Positions 23,715 to 34,646 of a DNA stretch of 64,000 nucleotides are shown here, piece after piece. How positions within the stretch are numbered: position 1 is the stretch's first letter; each line of letters begins with the position of its first letter. The DNA comes from Talpa occidentalis (Eukaryota; Chordata; Mammalia; Eulipotyphla; Talpidae): assembly GCF_014898055.3 (NCBI RefSeq), contig NW_023601104.1:73143106-73207105 (forward strand). Direction: 5' to 3'. The notes beneath the pieces are model-generated. The model was not told where the DNA came from, did no database searches, and was given only the letters and a program-made list of their open reading frames with translations. Position numbers and translations under genes: made by a program.

Positions 23715-23912
23715 TCTCCAGGGCACCTATAGCAATATCTGGAGACATCTTGGTGTCACATTGCAGTGTGGGGGGTGATGTTACTGGCAGTTAGTAAATA
23801 GAGATCTGTGATGCAGCTAAAATCCTAAACAGCCTACAATATACAGGACACACCCCACAACAAAGAATGATCTGGCTCAAAATGTTAATAATGTTGAGGT
23901 TGAAAACCCTGC
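23715..23912 (-). repeat. MER5A-like hAT-Charlie element
   Basis: Reverse-complement MER5A pattern from end to end: 'ggtctccagggcacctatagc', 'ctggagacatcttggtgtcacattg', 'gtgatgttactggcag', 'cctacaatatacaggacacaccccacaacaaagaatgatctggc' and 'gttgaggttgaaaaccctg'. It is a non-autonomous DNA transposon. Confidence 0.78.
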
Positions 23913-24375
23913 AATAAACCCTTCTAACTTTGACAAGACAGTTCAAGGTCTGCACCCCTTATCCCTGATTAATATCATTAATTTATCATAATTAATGACT
24001 CAATTGATAACCTCCACAATGCACTCACACAATTACCACCTGGATTTGTATGTATTTTTTGTTAATTAGAATTTCCTCCTTTTTATCTCTCAAACTTAGA
24101 TATTTTAGGTTCCCAAGGAGATGATTCTTCATATACACTTAGCAAGCCAGTAAGCGTTGGTTGAGCAGTTGGTATCTAATTGTCTTATTCTGTGTTCATG
24201 GAGATAATTGGGTTGTTGAGAAGTACTAGGTCTCCCTTTTGTTTTGCACATTGTGTTTATACAAGAGATAGAACTGCTGCAATGGGCCCCAGGGCTACCT
24301 TGGGCAGGGAAAGACAGGGGTGTTTAGATAGTCAAGATAGAATTAAATGTGATTGTAGATTAAACAACAATCTCA
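23913..24375. other. Unique sequence, nothing recognised
   Basis: No gene or clear repeat. An open frame beginning at 24,180 continues into the next repeat-like stretch. Confidence 0.4.
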
Positions 24376-24700
24376 ATATCTCAATGACTACAATGATAAG
24401 ATTTTATTGCTCACTCATACTATATATCCATTGCAGACCACCTGGGGGTTTTGCTTTTCCTAGTATTTCAGGGACCAATGGACTCTCTACCTTCTCAAGA
24501 TGGGGCTTCAGGGCTCACCAAGGAAGAGAAAGAGACTACAACATCATGCTTCAGTCCAGAATTGATACAGGTCACTTCTGCTCATGGTTCAGAAGTAGTG
24601 ATATATCACTCACCCCTCCCCCATCTATAGTAGAAATAACAGCAAAAAAAGGACTGGGAAATACAGGGGTGCAAATGGAGAATTAGCTGAGTTTTAATTC
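24376..24700 (-). repeat. Possible ancient dispersed repeat, family not named
   Basis: 'ttttattgctcactcatactatatatccattgcag', 'gtcacttctgctcatgg' and 'aggactgggaaatacaggggtg' recall an old mammalian repeat, but from memory only. The 168-codon open frame across it (24,180-24,686) has no domain and is judged fortuitous. Confidence 0.3.
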
Positions 24701-25484
24701 CAACTTCACTGTTAGAGGATTGAAGAGCTCTTCAAGCCAGTGAATGACATTCTGAATGAACTCCATCCCCGATGACTTTACAGACCCCACACACCCCCAT
24801 CTCCATGCTGAAGAGATCTCAGGTGCCAGTAACTACAACTCCCAGCATGTCATCAACCTGGCTTCCTTAACAGGGAGCTGCTGGAAAGTAGGCATACAGG
24901 TAAGAGGTCATGCTTGACTTATAAGTGAACACACACATGCTCTTGCTCTCTTGTTTTTTTTTTTGTTTTTGTTTTTTGGCTTTGGCTTTGGCTTTGGCTT
25001 GTACCCCGGTGCTGCTGGCAGGAAACGTGGAGGGAAGAAGGAGGATAGCAGAGACACTTGGAAGAGACACTTGGCAGAAACAAAAGGGTGAGAGACACAT
25101 GGGGTGGTTGCTCCTGGTCCTTGGCAGAAACAATGGCAGCTGTTCTCTTGGCATCATATTGAATTATGTGGTTTATTTTGAATTTTGAGTGTCTTCTATC
25201 CCAGATCTCAGGGACCTGCCTAACCTCTGTCTTATAGTTCCTTGCCAGAAAGTATCTTAGACTTGTGGCAAGCTTTCAGGATGAGCCTGCCTAGGAGAGG
25301 ATGGATAATTTGGGGAGTTTAATTGGGAAACTGTCATTTGAAATATTTTCTTCTCTCTCTCTCTCTATGCATATCAATTCTATTAAGTCTTTCACACTGA
25401 GTCTGCTTTCTTTGCCTTAGTTCATGCAGATGGCTGACCCCTTTTAGAGCATGCACCCCTTACAGTTTGCTGTCCCTGGGTATC
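24701..25484. other. Unique sequence with a TTTGGC repeat
   Basis: No gene. A short hexamer run (ggcttt, about four units) lies at 24,977-25,001, producing the repetitive ALALA/KAKAK strings in overlapping open frames. (CT)n at 25,354-25,366. Confidence 0.45.
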
Positions 25485-25660
25485 ACTGAATTGTGTTCTA
25501 ACACCAGCACTTATAATCTGAGGTAATTAAGTTAATTTCTCTAAGTTCCAGTTTGTCTGTAAAATGGTAATAATGATAAATGCTTACCTTATAGAGTGTT
25601 TTTAGGGTTTAAATGAAGTGTTTTATATATGACCACATCATGCTGAAGGCAGAACTTATT
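25485..25660 (+). repeat. MIR fragment
   Basis: 'taacaccagcacttataatctgaggtaattaagttaatttctctaagttccagtttgtctgtaaaatggtaataatg', then 'tttagggtttaaatgaag' follows MIR. Confidence 0.65.
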
Positions 25661-25874
25661 CATTCAATCCTTTGCTATCGTTATCATAGTGATGACAATA
25701 ATAATAATAATATTGTGCTGATTCTTGGACTAGCATCGTGTGTAGATCCAGAAGATCATAATATAAAGCTGACCTAAGAACAAGCCACTACCCAACTGAC
25801 CTTTTCACTATGGTCGGTAGCACAGTGAATTGCATAATTTTCCTTTGTGTCCCTGAGAGTAAACAATTTTACTC

Positions 25875-26035
25875 TTTGTTCATTCATCCAAAATCATCTT
25901 TGAATGCCAACCATATTCCAAGCATTGTGCACAGTACTGAAATAGAAAGATCAAGGAGACCTCGGATCTGTCATTAGAGAGTTTACAGTCCAGAGAGGGG
26001 GTCAGTTGAGATCCAGGCAAGTACTGAAAAGTAAC
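25875..26035 (-). repeat. L2 3'-end-like fragment
   Basis: 'ttcattcatccaaaatcatctttgaatgccaaccatattccaagcattgtgcacagtactg' and 'agagtttacagtccagagaggg' match the antisense of an L2 end. Confidence 0.5.
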
Positions 26036-26317
26036 CCACAGACTAGGGAGGGGAGAGTCAGCTGACAGAAAACTTCCTAGAGGAAGCAGTGAGCAAAGGA
26101 CAAACAGAAGTCGTCAGGGCAGGGAGAACAACCCAGTCACAGAAAGAACATTTTCGAAGGTTCAGAGAAATCCTGGTGCATTCTGCCATTAGCAAGGCCA
26201 GAGCACTGAATGAGGGCAAGGGGCGGATGGAGAGGGGCTTTCTATACAAAGAAGTTTAAGCAGAGCAACGATGTGATCAAATCTGTTTTGGAATGAATTT
26301 TAGGGGGTCTACTTGTC

Positions 26318-26650
26318 TACGCAAACTGCCAGAAGAAAATACCACAAACTGGGAGGCTTACACAGAAATTCATTTTCTCACAATTCTGGAGGCTAGAAAT
26401 CCAAGAGCAAATGGGCAGAGGGTTTAGTTTTTCCTGAGGCCTCTCTGCCTTGCAGGTGATCGACTTCTTGCTTCATCTTCACATGGCAGAGAAAGCAGGT
26501 TCTGGTGTCTCTTCTTATAAGGACAGCATCTTTTGGATCAGAGCCCCACCCTTATGACTTCATTTAACCTTAACCACCTCCTGAAATGCTCTGTCTTCAT
26601 TTAACATGGGGAGTTAGAACTTCAATATGTGAATGGGGCAGGGGAACAAT
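26318..26650 (-). repeat. MaLR (MST/MLT1-type) solitary LTR
   Basis: Antisense LTR: 'ctgccagaagaaaataccacaaactgggaggctta', 'ctcacaattctggaggctagaaatccaagagc', 'cttcacatggcagagaaagc', 'tcttataaggacagc'. No internal region lies nearby. Confidence 0.72.
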
Positions 26651-28055
26651 TTACTGCTTTAAGTGGGCAGGCCTGCTGGCTGGCAAGCCAGAGGGGTGGG
26701 AGAGGCAATAGCAACTCCAGAAAAGCATAGTGAAGCCCGCACTCAGTGGGAGGAGGGGTGAAAAAGAAGTATCTGAAAGATGAAAAACTATGAGACATGG
26801 TAGTTGGTTAATGACTTAGGCAACTGAAAGGGAATAATCCTGCCAAGCACTGAGATGGAAGGCAAGCATTAGTGTGGGAATGATGGAGAGCTCCCCTTTT
26901 CACTGTTGATTTGAGGTTCCTGGGGGACGGACCAGAGGAGAAACGAGCCATGTCATGCAAGCATGGTCTGGCTTAGGAAAGAAATCTAGGTTGCAAATGC
27001 AGATGTGAGAATTGTCACGTGGATAGGGGCTGGCTAAGGACATGAGAATGAATGAAATTCCCCAAGGACAGTGAGTAGAGTGAAAAGAGAGAGGTGGTCA
27101 AAATCCAAACCTCAGAAAAAAATCATTTAAGGAGTGAGTACAATAAGAGCTGCTTGTGAAATTGCCTGAGAAAAGGAACCAGGAAGGTGCCTGAGAAATC
27201 AAGAGCATTTGTGCTCTCAAACACCAGGGGAGGAAAGGATTTCAGAAAAGGCCTGGTCAGCAGGGTCAAATGGCAGCAAGATGTTAGCAATGTGGATTTT
27301 AACATGGATTAAGCACACAGATAGCACACCCCCATCAGAATAGTTCTAGTACAGTACCAGGCAGAAGCCACATTGGGGAGAAGCAGTGTCTTACAATGAG
27401 ATGGGGGGAGCAGTTAGTAAACTAACACTTACTATCGGCTGTGTGAAGAAATGACAAGGAAGGAATGCAAACTAAATGGGAAACTCAGAAGCAAATTAAG
27501 GACTTGATTTTTTTTTTAGCATAAAAAACTTAAGCACATGCATATGCTGGGGGACGAGGAGGGTTAAGGGGTGCTAGTAAGCAAGTAGACAAGCAGATTA
27601 AAATATCACCAAGTGTAGCCACTGACAGATCCCAAGGAAGCAGGGGATGAAATCCATGCCCAGCGGAAGGAATAGAAAGAGGCATAAGAAAATTCTGCGT
27701 GGATGGATTATACCCCTGAGGTCAGAAATGAAAATCAACATGCTGTGGCTCTACCGCCCCACCCCTTCCCCTGCTCTCTGTTACCAATTCTGCTTTGCCC
27801 TGCTGAGACACCTCCCGCTTTTCAGGACAAACCCATTTTTCCAGGTTGTGCTATCATTAGCTACACTGCTGGGGGCTTGACACAGTCACCAGCACCTAGT
27901 AGGGTCAATAAATATTTGCTGAATACATGAATGTAAGGGAAGGGTCTTTGGCAGTTCAGTGCAGACCTTGCACCTTCCCAAGGGCCCCAGAGGATGGACA
28001 ATACAATGGTCAGGTGAAAGATAAAGGCAGACACATTTGAAGGGAAGGTCTTTGG
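26651..28055. other. Unique sequence, nothing recognised
   Basis: About 1.4 kb without a gene. A weak L2-like end ('gggtcaataaatatttgctgaatac') is near 27,900. Overlapping 75-84-codon frames at 27,650-28,115 have no family. Confidence 0.4.
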
Positions 28056-29486
28056 GAAAGATTCATTATTCATTCCACAAACATTTACTGAGTGTACGAT
28101 GCTGCCTTCAGCCATGAAACAGATGGCCTAAGGCAACCAATTCACAAGGACTCCTCCAAACTAGAGGATTCCCTGCTCCCTGCAAATGACAAATCGGTGG
28201 CTTCTACACGCACCCATCTGCCGTGATCTGGAGCTCAAACATTCTCTCTGAATCCCCAGCATCAGGAAGCGGATCACTACCAATTTTTCTTTCTGTCAAC
28301 AGTTGCTGAGGAATAATTACGCCCAATTGACATAAGCAGCTCCAATTGCCTTCAAAATTTGGCCTGAAGCCCAATTATATTTCTCTAGCTTGTGCCACAG
28401 TACATGAACAGTACAATTTGTCTCATTTCTTTCTCTTACTTTTTAGAATATTCAAAAAAATTTGGCTCAGTGAAACTAACCAAGCATTTCTTTAAGAATA
28501 ATTTTGAGCACGATCCATAAGCCAAGTTAATATGATATATATTCTGAGGGAAATTCGGTTGAAGGCAGCTAGATATATTATTTGAAAATTTTATGCACAT
28601 GAGTAAAGTATATTGCACACAAATAATTTTAAAATGCAGTTGCTGGTTTGAATATAAATCAAGGTTGTAAATAAGTACATACACACACACACACACACAC
28701 AGACACACACAGAGACACACACCATCCCAAATTCGTCAACGAACTGTTTTGTAGAAATTATTTTCTAAGCTAGTTGCTTGAAATTTAGTTTGTATGTCTG
28801 CACAAATAATCCCTGAATGGTGGGCAGTTTTCCAGAGTCATTTCTCCAAAAACCAACTTTACTTATAATCAGATGGACTAGACGGAACTGGTCTGGTTCA
28901 TAAGAAGCGTGAAATACGTCCTCAGGAGGGAAGAAAAAGAGGACAGGGGTGCACAGGACAGGGAGGAAAATCAACCCCAGCTCAAGACTATATGTGGGCA
29001 GTGTCCTTTCTTCCTCCCCACCCAGAAATACCAAGTTGCCCTAAGTCTTGTGTTCTGGGGTCCTTTCCCCGAGCTCAGACCTCTGCAAAGAACCAAAGGC
29101 TTTACACCCCAACCGTGCTGGTCCCTGCCCGTGGCTCAAATCCACATTCCCTCAGAGGCACAGGTGGATATGTTGACCCCAAAAGACCAGCACTGCTGAG
29201 ACGTGCCCTCAGCGTAGGGCTCATCTTGAAGCCATGGGTGAGGCACAGACCAAGGGAGCATTTGTTTGTTTTATTGGTCTTATTTTCATTGTTCCAAATT
29301 GTTTAGCTGCTAACACTCTAAAATCAGGAGTGGAGAACGAGCATCATTGGTGCTCCAAATGTCTTCTTATCCTCTTCTGGGTGCGTTTCCCAGTGGGGAG
29401 GAAGTGATGGGATCACTTGACCACTTCTGGCTAATGGATTGTGAGCAGAAATGGCACGTCTATGAGACTAGGAGGGGGCGGTGTGG
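28056..29486. other. Unique sequence, possible conserved stretch at 28,290-28,440
   Basis: An L2-like scrap ('cattattcattccacaaacatttactgagtg') lies at 28,064-28,095. The region 28,290-28,440 ('gaggaataattacgcccaattgac', 'ggcctgaagcccaattatat') has the texture of conserved non-coding DNA. No exon recognised: open frames of about 90-104 codons at 28,765-29,306 lie on both strands at once and lack domains. Confidence 0.35.
28678..28723. repeat. (CA)n microsatellite
   Basis: About 12 pure CA units followed by interrupted agacacacac units. Confidence 0.95.
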
Positions 29487-29898
29487 AGGCTGTAACAAGT
29501 ACCACGTGGAGTGGCTTCAACAACAGAATAATTGTCTCATAGTTCTGGAGGCTAGAAACTTGAGGTCAAGGTTTTGGCTGGGCCATGCTTCCTCTGAAGG
29601 AAGGACGAGGGAGGACCTGTGCCAGACCTCCATCCTACATTATACTGGTTTCTTAGCTTGTGTAAGCACAACTGCAAATCTTCACATGGTCTTCTCCCTG
29701 TCTCTCATGTCTCTTTCAGTCCAAAATCCCCCCCACTTTTAATAGGACATTGTATTGGAATAGGGGCCACATGCTGACCTCATTTTAACTTGTTTGCCTC
29801 TGTAAATACCCCATCTTTGAATTAGGTCATATTTCAGGTACTGGGGGCTAAGCCCATGACATATCTTTTTGGGTGGCTCCGATTCAACCCTAACACTT
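29487..29898 (-). repeat. MaLR (MST/MLT1-type) solitary LTR
   Basis: Antisense LTR: 'ggaggctgtaacaagtaccacgtggagtggcttcaacaac', 'ctcatagttctggaggctagaaacttgaggtcaagg', 'tcttcacatggtcttctccc', ending 'gatatt/catatctttttgggtggctccgattcaaccctaac'. The 131-codon open frame across it is fortuitous. Confidence 0.75.
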
Positions 29899-30150
29899 GG
29901 TCTTGGGAAACACGGAGATGTTGTGTTGAGCAGTTGAGATGATACAAAGAGGGCAGTTGAGATTATACAAAGAGGGATGCTGTCCTTGAGAGCTCTCCTG
30001 ATTTCCAGAGCACTTCACTCAAAGTAGATAAACTTTTGCTAAACCTGTGGGATTTGGCTGTTATTTGTTTTCACAGCATAGGCTTGCCTAACCACCTAAT
30101 GACACAGGAGTGTTTCATGTAAAATCCAGAAATCTTCCATAGAAAATCTA

Positions 30151-30420
30151 TGCAGGGGGTTGAGCACCTCACTGTGGGGCAATCCGCAGCCTCTGCAGCA
30201 CGGGTTCAATATCCAGTTGGCCAGGAAGAAATCCACATGGCGAGGCAGACCTCTCTTGTCTTGCCTGCTGCTCCCCTCAGCAGTGTATTTCAGTCAGTCT
30301 GTCTGTTCTGTTCCCCACTCTGTCTCTGGTGAATCTTCTCACCCTCCATACCTCTGGCCTGTACCCCAGCTCTTGTATGCATAAATAAATAAATCTTTAA
30401 AAAGATAAAAAAGAAAAGAA
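30151..30420 (+). mobile_element. tRNA-derived SINE, subfamily B, degraded head
   Basis: Plus-strand copy lacking a good A box. B box region 'gggttcaatatcc' (30,203-30,215), body 'ggcgaggcagacctctcttg', subfamily B end 'cctctggcctgtaccccagctcttgtatgcataaataaataaatc'. 10-bp TSD agaaaatcta at 30,141-30,150 and 30,421-30,430. Confidence 0.88.
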
Positions 30421-30430
30421 AGAAAATCTA

Positions 30431-30935
30431 GCCTGCAGGGTTTTCATCTCAATGGTAACCATCAGCAGATGAATGACCAACAGCAGTTTCTTTGCTACTG
30501 AACTAAATACTGCTTCCAGTCCCCGCACTACAATCCCCACTACTCCCTATTATGCCCCCAACCCTGATAGTGATTGCCATTTTCTATCGCATATCTGTCC
30601 CTATTTTTTTTTATTCTTACCCTGTTTCATTTGTTTATATTACATCCCTAGCCTCTATAAGCTTGTGAATCGGCCAACTTCGCTGTAAACTATTATTCAT
30701 AACTGCCTCCTTGCTCCCCTTTCTGAAATGTTACATTATAATTTGTGTGTGTGTATTCAATAGCTCCCTAGGTAGCTATCAACTATAATGAAGGAGTAAG
30801 TCCCTTCTAACTCAGAGCTCAAAATTACCCGTTTTTCCTGTTCACTTTTAATGTAGAGGCATAAACACATTTCAGGGGTAATTTTAAATATTTGTTGAAA
30901 AATCATCACAATATCATAAATAGAACTTTATGCCT
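30431..30935. other. Unique sequence, nothing recognised
   Basis: No gene or clear repeat. Confidence 0.4.
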
Positions 30936-31150
30936 GTTTTCAAAGCATTTCTATACTCATAACAATTCTGACAAGTTAGAGGCAGATGTATTATGATCAT
31001 CTCTTTATCAGCAGAAAAACTATCTTAGGATAAGGAAATCCAGTGATGTGTCCACAGCCCCAGAATTGGTGGTTGCTGAAGATGGGACTAGGTGCACAGT
31101 CCTCAAAATTCCAAAATCCATGTGGTTTTTGTTCTCTGAGTCACCATTTC
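30936..31150 (-). repeat. MIR-like fragment (weak)
   Basis: 'actcataacaattctgacaagttagaggcagatgtattatgatcatctctttatcagcagaaaaac' and 'tgtccacagccccagaattgg' follow antisense MIR with heavy decay. Confidence 0.45.
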
Positions 31151-31389
31151 CTCACAGAAAAAAATGAAGGTATAAGGTAAGAAGTAGGATTTTTTCCAAA
31201 CTTACATCAAGTTGTTTTATTCCAGTCAAAACTCACATAGAACAGTCCAAAGTGGTGACTCTGGCTGAGGTAGAGGTGGGCTCCAGAGTCAGACAAGTGA
31301 TATTTTGATACTGGCAGATGTTTTGACTAAGGACCTATAGAATACATAAGCTATTAAACTTTCAACTTTTAAAAAGTTACCAATTTTCT

Positions 31390-31666
31390 CTTTTTTAAAA
31401 GATTATTTTATTTACTTATGCATTTAAGAGCTGAGGTGTAGGTCAGAGGTGCAGGGGTGGGGGAGTGAGAGTATTCACCAGAGACAGAGTGGGGAGCAGA
31501 ACAGATGGATTGATTGAAATACACTGTTGAGGGGAGCAACAGGCAAGACAGGAGAGGTCGGCTGCACCAAGTGGACAGCTGCCTGGCGGGGGATCGAACT
31601 CATGCTGCAGTGGCTGCCAATAGATTCAAGGTGCTGAGAGTTAATCCCTGTGCCACCAGGGAGGCC
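31390..31666 (-). mobile_element. tRNA-derived SINE, subfamily B
   Basis: Full-length minus-strand copy with head at the right ('tgccaccagggaggcc') and B box region 'gggatcgaactcatgc' (31,590). TSD ccaattttct at 31,380-31,389 and 31,667-31,676. It sits immediately next to the MaLR LTR that follows. Confidence 0.92.
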
Positions 31667-31689
31667 CCAATTTTCTTTTTTAACTACCA

Positions 31690-32178
31690 AATGTAGTGGA
31701 TTGAATGGCTCCCCAAATATGTATATACCCACAAAACTAATCCCCAGAACTCATACATTTACCTGACATGGTAAAAGTTTGTGTGTCACCTTACCTGGAA
31801 AGAGTCTCTGCAGAAGTAATTAAGTTAGACTTTGAGATACAAGATGGTTCCAGATTGTCTGGGCAGGTCCACAGCCCAATGACAATTGTCCTTCTAAGAG
31901 ACGGGGGGGTGGGGGGGGCGGGAAGGAGACAAAGAGGGAAAGCCCATGTGGAAAGCAAGGCAGAAATTGGAGTGATGTGCCCCACACCAAGGGACATCTG
32001 GAGCCACCAGCAGGTGAAAGAAACAAGGAAAGATTCTTCTCTAAAACTTCTGGAGGGAGCATAGCTCTGCTGACACCTTTATTTGAGACTTCTAGCCTCT
32101 TAGAACTATGAGAAAATTAATTGCTGTTAATTTGTTATGTGGTAATTTGTTACAGTAGACTTAAGAAAATTAATACAC
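31690..32178 (+). repeat. MaLR (MST/MLT1-type) solitary LTR
   Basis: Sense LTR from 'gtagtggattgaatggctcccc' through 'agtctctgcagaagtaattaagttagac', 'gtccttctaagaga', 'ggagggagcatagctctgctgacacc', 'gacttctagcctcttagaactatgag' to 'ttgttacagtagacttaag'. A long G-run (31,903-31,922) interrupts it. The three overlapping open frames here are not genes. Confidence 0.8.
31903..31922 (+). repeat. G-run with quadruplex potential
   Basis: Runs of seven, eight and three G separated by single bases. It replaces an ordinary stretch of the LTR and probably grew by slippage. Confidence 0.7.
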
Positions 32179-32728
32179 CAAGTAAATGAGATCAAGTTGA
32201 AGGATATAGTGATGGTGGATGAGGTTCAGTGTCTGGGTAAAGACCAGGATATACCTAAGAATTTACTTGCAGTTTGTCTGGTTTTATTTATCCTTCAGAG
32301 TTCACTGTGTATAATACAGATATTTAGCCCCTTACACTCAGCTCCAGATTGCACATGAAATTGCCAATTATATTTCTAGCAGTTCTCTCAGAACTTTTGG
32401 CAATATACATTTTCATTTCACTATATTCCTACATGATGCTGGTTTGGGGAGATAAGCCTGGTGCTCTTAAGAACCTATCCCAAATTAATCAGACTTCTAA
32501 AAAATTATCTTTAATATTTTTTCTGAGTAAAAGCAATACATACGCATAACCTTCAAACAATAGATAAATGAATAAAATAGAAATGAAAATAAGGGAAAGA
32601 ATGGGGAAAAGCAAGGATTGCACACATTACTAATAACAAGGACCAGCCAGGTTATGATTTTACAGCATCATTTTGTGTGGCTATGTCATGGCACAAGAGC
32701 TGCATCAAAATGCTAAAATCTTGTTATC
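32179..32728. other. Unique sequence, nothing recognised
   Basis: No gene or assignable repeat. Confidence 0.4.
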
Positions 32729-32745
32729 AAGATACCCATGTCCTG

Positions 32746-33013
32746 GGCCTCCCTGGTGGCACAAGGGCTTGGGACACAACCTATGAAGCTACCTGCAGCC
32801 ACTGCAGCACGAGTTCCATCCCCGGCCAGGGAGCTATGCACATGGCACAGCAGACCTCTCCTGACTCACCCGCTGCTCCCCTCAGCAGTGTGTTTCAGTC
32901 AATCTGCCTGTTCTGTTCCCCACTCTGTGTCTGGTGAATCCTCTCACCCCCCACAACTCTGGCCTGCACCCCAGCTCTTGTACGCATAAATAAATAAATC
33001 TCTAAAAAAAAAA
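32746..33013 (+). mobile_element. tRNA-derived SINE, subfamily B
   Basis: Full-length plus-strand copy beginning 'ggcctccctggtggcacaagg', B box region 'cgagttccatccccgg' (32,810), subfamily B end 'ctctggcctgcaccccagctcttgtacgcataaataa'. 17-bp TSD aagatacccatgtcctg at 32,729-32,745 and 33,014-33,030 with one mismatch. Confidence 0.94.
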
Positions 33014-33030
33014 AAAGATACCAATGTCCT

Positions 33031-33660
33031 GCTTTGCCCACAGAACTGTGCACTGTCCCTTACCTTCAATCACCTAGAAAGGCTCTCAAGAGATTTCCAG
33101 AAACCCCTAAGAAATCTTGAGCGACAGTTTAAAAAATGTTAATGGAGATATTTTTAAAATGCCTCTCAGCTATAACATTCAATAAACGTGTGTAGATGTG
33201 GATGTGTTTAATAGACAGTCATAAAATAACACAATAACTGAAAGCTATTGGAATGGATACCCATAAACCAGTTAATGCCTATTAGCAATCACAAAACTAG
33301 TAGCTTCTGCTTCTATTGATACTTATGATTGCAACTTAATGATGTTTTTACTTAACTGATGGCAGCTGTCTCCATGAGAAGCTATTAGCACATTAGGTCT
33401 TTATTAAGACTGGCAAAGTAATAAATAATGTTTGTGACTTTTTTTTGTTCACAAGGTTAATTGTTGTTTAATAACATTCTTGTGATGTGTTAAGAGCTCC
33501 TGAGAAATTATATATGCAAACCCTTAGACTAAAAGCAGAAGCCTCAACAATGTAAAAATTTACAGGTTGTTCCATAGACCTGGCACTAAAATACTGGATA
33601 TTATGATGAGTAGCCAGGATTTTTAAATAAATTAAAATTCATTTGAACCTTTTTTTTTCC
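33031..33660. other. Unique sequence, candidate conserved non-coding element
   Basis: Repeat-free, A/T-rich with an E-box (cagctg at 33,364-33,369), 'cctattagcaatcac', 'tgacttttttttgttcac' and 'ggttaattgttgtttaataac'. The texture suggests constraint. No coding frame. Confidence 0.3.
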
Positions 33661-33790
33661 CCATTGAAATCAACAGGTATTTAACAAAATACTAAGCTAG
33701 AAACTCTGGGAGATACAAAAATATGTAAGATACCACCAACATTCTTAGGAAATGCCCAATATTGTTGAGGAGGAAACTATATACATGTAC
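33661..33790 (-). repeat. L2 3'-end-like fragment (weak)
   Basis: 'tgaaatcaacaggtatttaacaaaatactaagctagaaactctgggagatacaaaaatatgtaag' recalls antisense L2/MIR ends. Confidence 0.4.
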
Positions 33791-34035
33791 TAAGAGGACC
33801 GCAAAGAGAAAACTATTCCAACTGTTATCATTACATAATTTTTTGTATGCATTGCTGGATTTGGCCAGCTGAAATTTGTTTAGAATTTTTTTTAAGTCTA
33901 TGCCATTTGTCTAAGTCATTTTTTAATTGGTTACTTTGCTACTTGCTGCCAAATGTACCCTAACTTACTTGGGTGTGTTTTGTTAGACACCATTCCTCTG
34001 GGAAGAGGACAGAACTAAAGAAATCATTCATTTCT

Positions 34036-34228
34036 TTTTTTTTTAAAGTTTTTATTTTTTACATCATTGTTCATTTTTAAACAATATTTGCTTTCCCCCA
34101 CCCCCTCAGGTGGAGTCCCCATAGAGTTTCCTTCACCGAAGTACCCATGCACCATCACCTCAGTCCCCTGTGCTCCTCCTTCCCTCCCTCTGATCCCTCT
34201 CCCTCCTCCTCCCCTGCAGGATGTCTCT
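34036..34228 (-). mobile_element. Short L1-like 3' end insertion with TSD, different family
   Basis: A 193-bp minus-strand insertion between perfect 16-bp TSDs (gaaatcattcatttct at 34,020-34,035 and 34,229-34,244). On the minus strand it has a G/A-rich polypurine part, then 'ctccacctgagggggtgg' and 'tgatgtaaaaaataaaaac', ending in poly(A). This is L1 3' UTR architecture, but the sequence differs from the L1 lineage at 3.2, 40.6 and 56 kb. The source is unresolved. Confidence 0.7.
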
Positions 34229-34366
34229 GAAATCATTCATTTCTCTCTCTCTCTATAACATCAACAAGGAGGCTAGAATCAAAGAGATGAAGGGACTGGT
34301 TCAAATCAAGAGGCGCCTGCAACTCCTGGACCAGGACACAGGTCACCTGTCATCCCAATTTATTTC

Positions 34367-34646
34367 CTTTTTTTTTTTAATTTTTCAGAAGATATTTGGG
34401 AATGTCCCACCCCCCTTTTTTATTTTATATGTTTTTTACAGCATTTTTCATTTTTGCACAATGTATGCATCTTCATCTTGGTTATATTCCCCATACAATT
34501 CCCAACCCCCCTATTTTGACCCTAATCCCTCCTCTCCACCCCCCCCCTTTCTCACTTATAGCAGGAATTTAGAAAACCTAAATAAGGGACCAAGAAAAAG
34601 ACTAATTATAATAAAGTAAAAATCAAAATCAATAAGCAACTATAAA
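34367..34646 (-). mobile_element. L1 insertion with 5' inversion (twin priming) and possible 3' transduction
   Basis: Flanked by perfect 12-bp TSDs (ccaatttatttc at 34,355-34,366 and 34,647-34,658). The left part (34,416-34,550) is the L1 3' UTR on the minus strand. The right part (34,551-34,646) is the immediately upstream L1 segment ('agcaggaatttagaaaacc ... aagcaactataaacc') on the plus strand. A segment of about 30 bp (34,386-34,415), absent from the other L1 copies, lies between the L1 end and the terminal poly(A). Confidence 0.88.

Noticed and set aside
24180..24686. 168-codon open frame
   Set aside because: No domain or motif, composition not protein-like, and the second half overlaps a probable ancient repeat. 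It might be tested by conservation, but I see no support.
24925..25188. Low-complexity proteins with ALALA or KAKAK strings
   Set aside because: They come from a (GGCTTT)n hexamer run read in different frames.
26318..32178. Provirus bounded by the MaLR LTRs at 26.3, 29.5 and 31.7 kb
   Set aside because: The LTRs differ in orientation and divergence, no internal retroviral genes lie between them, and unrelated SINEs and unique DNA fill the gaps. They are separate solitary LTRs.
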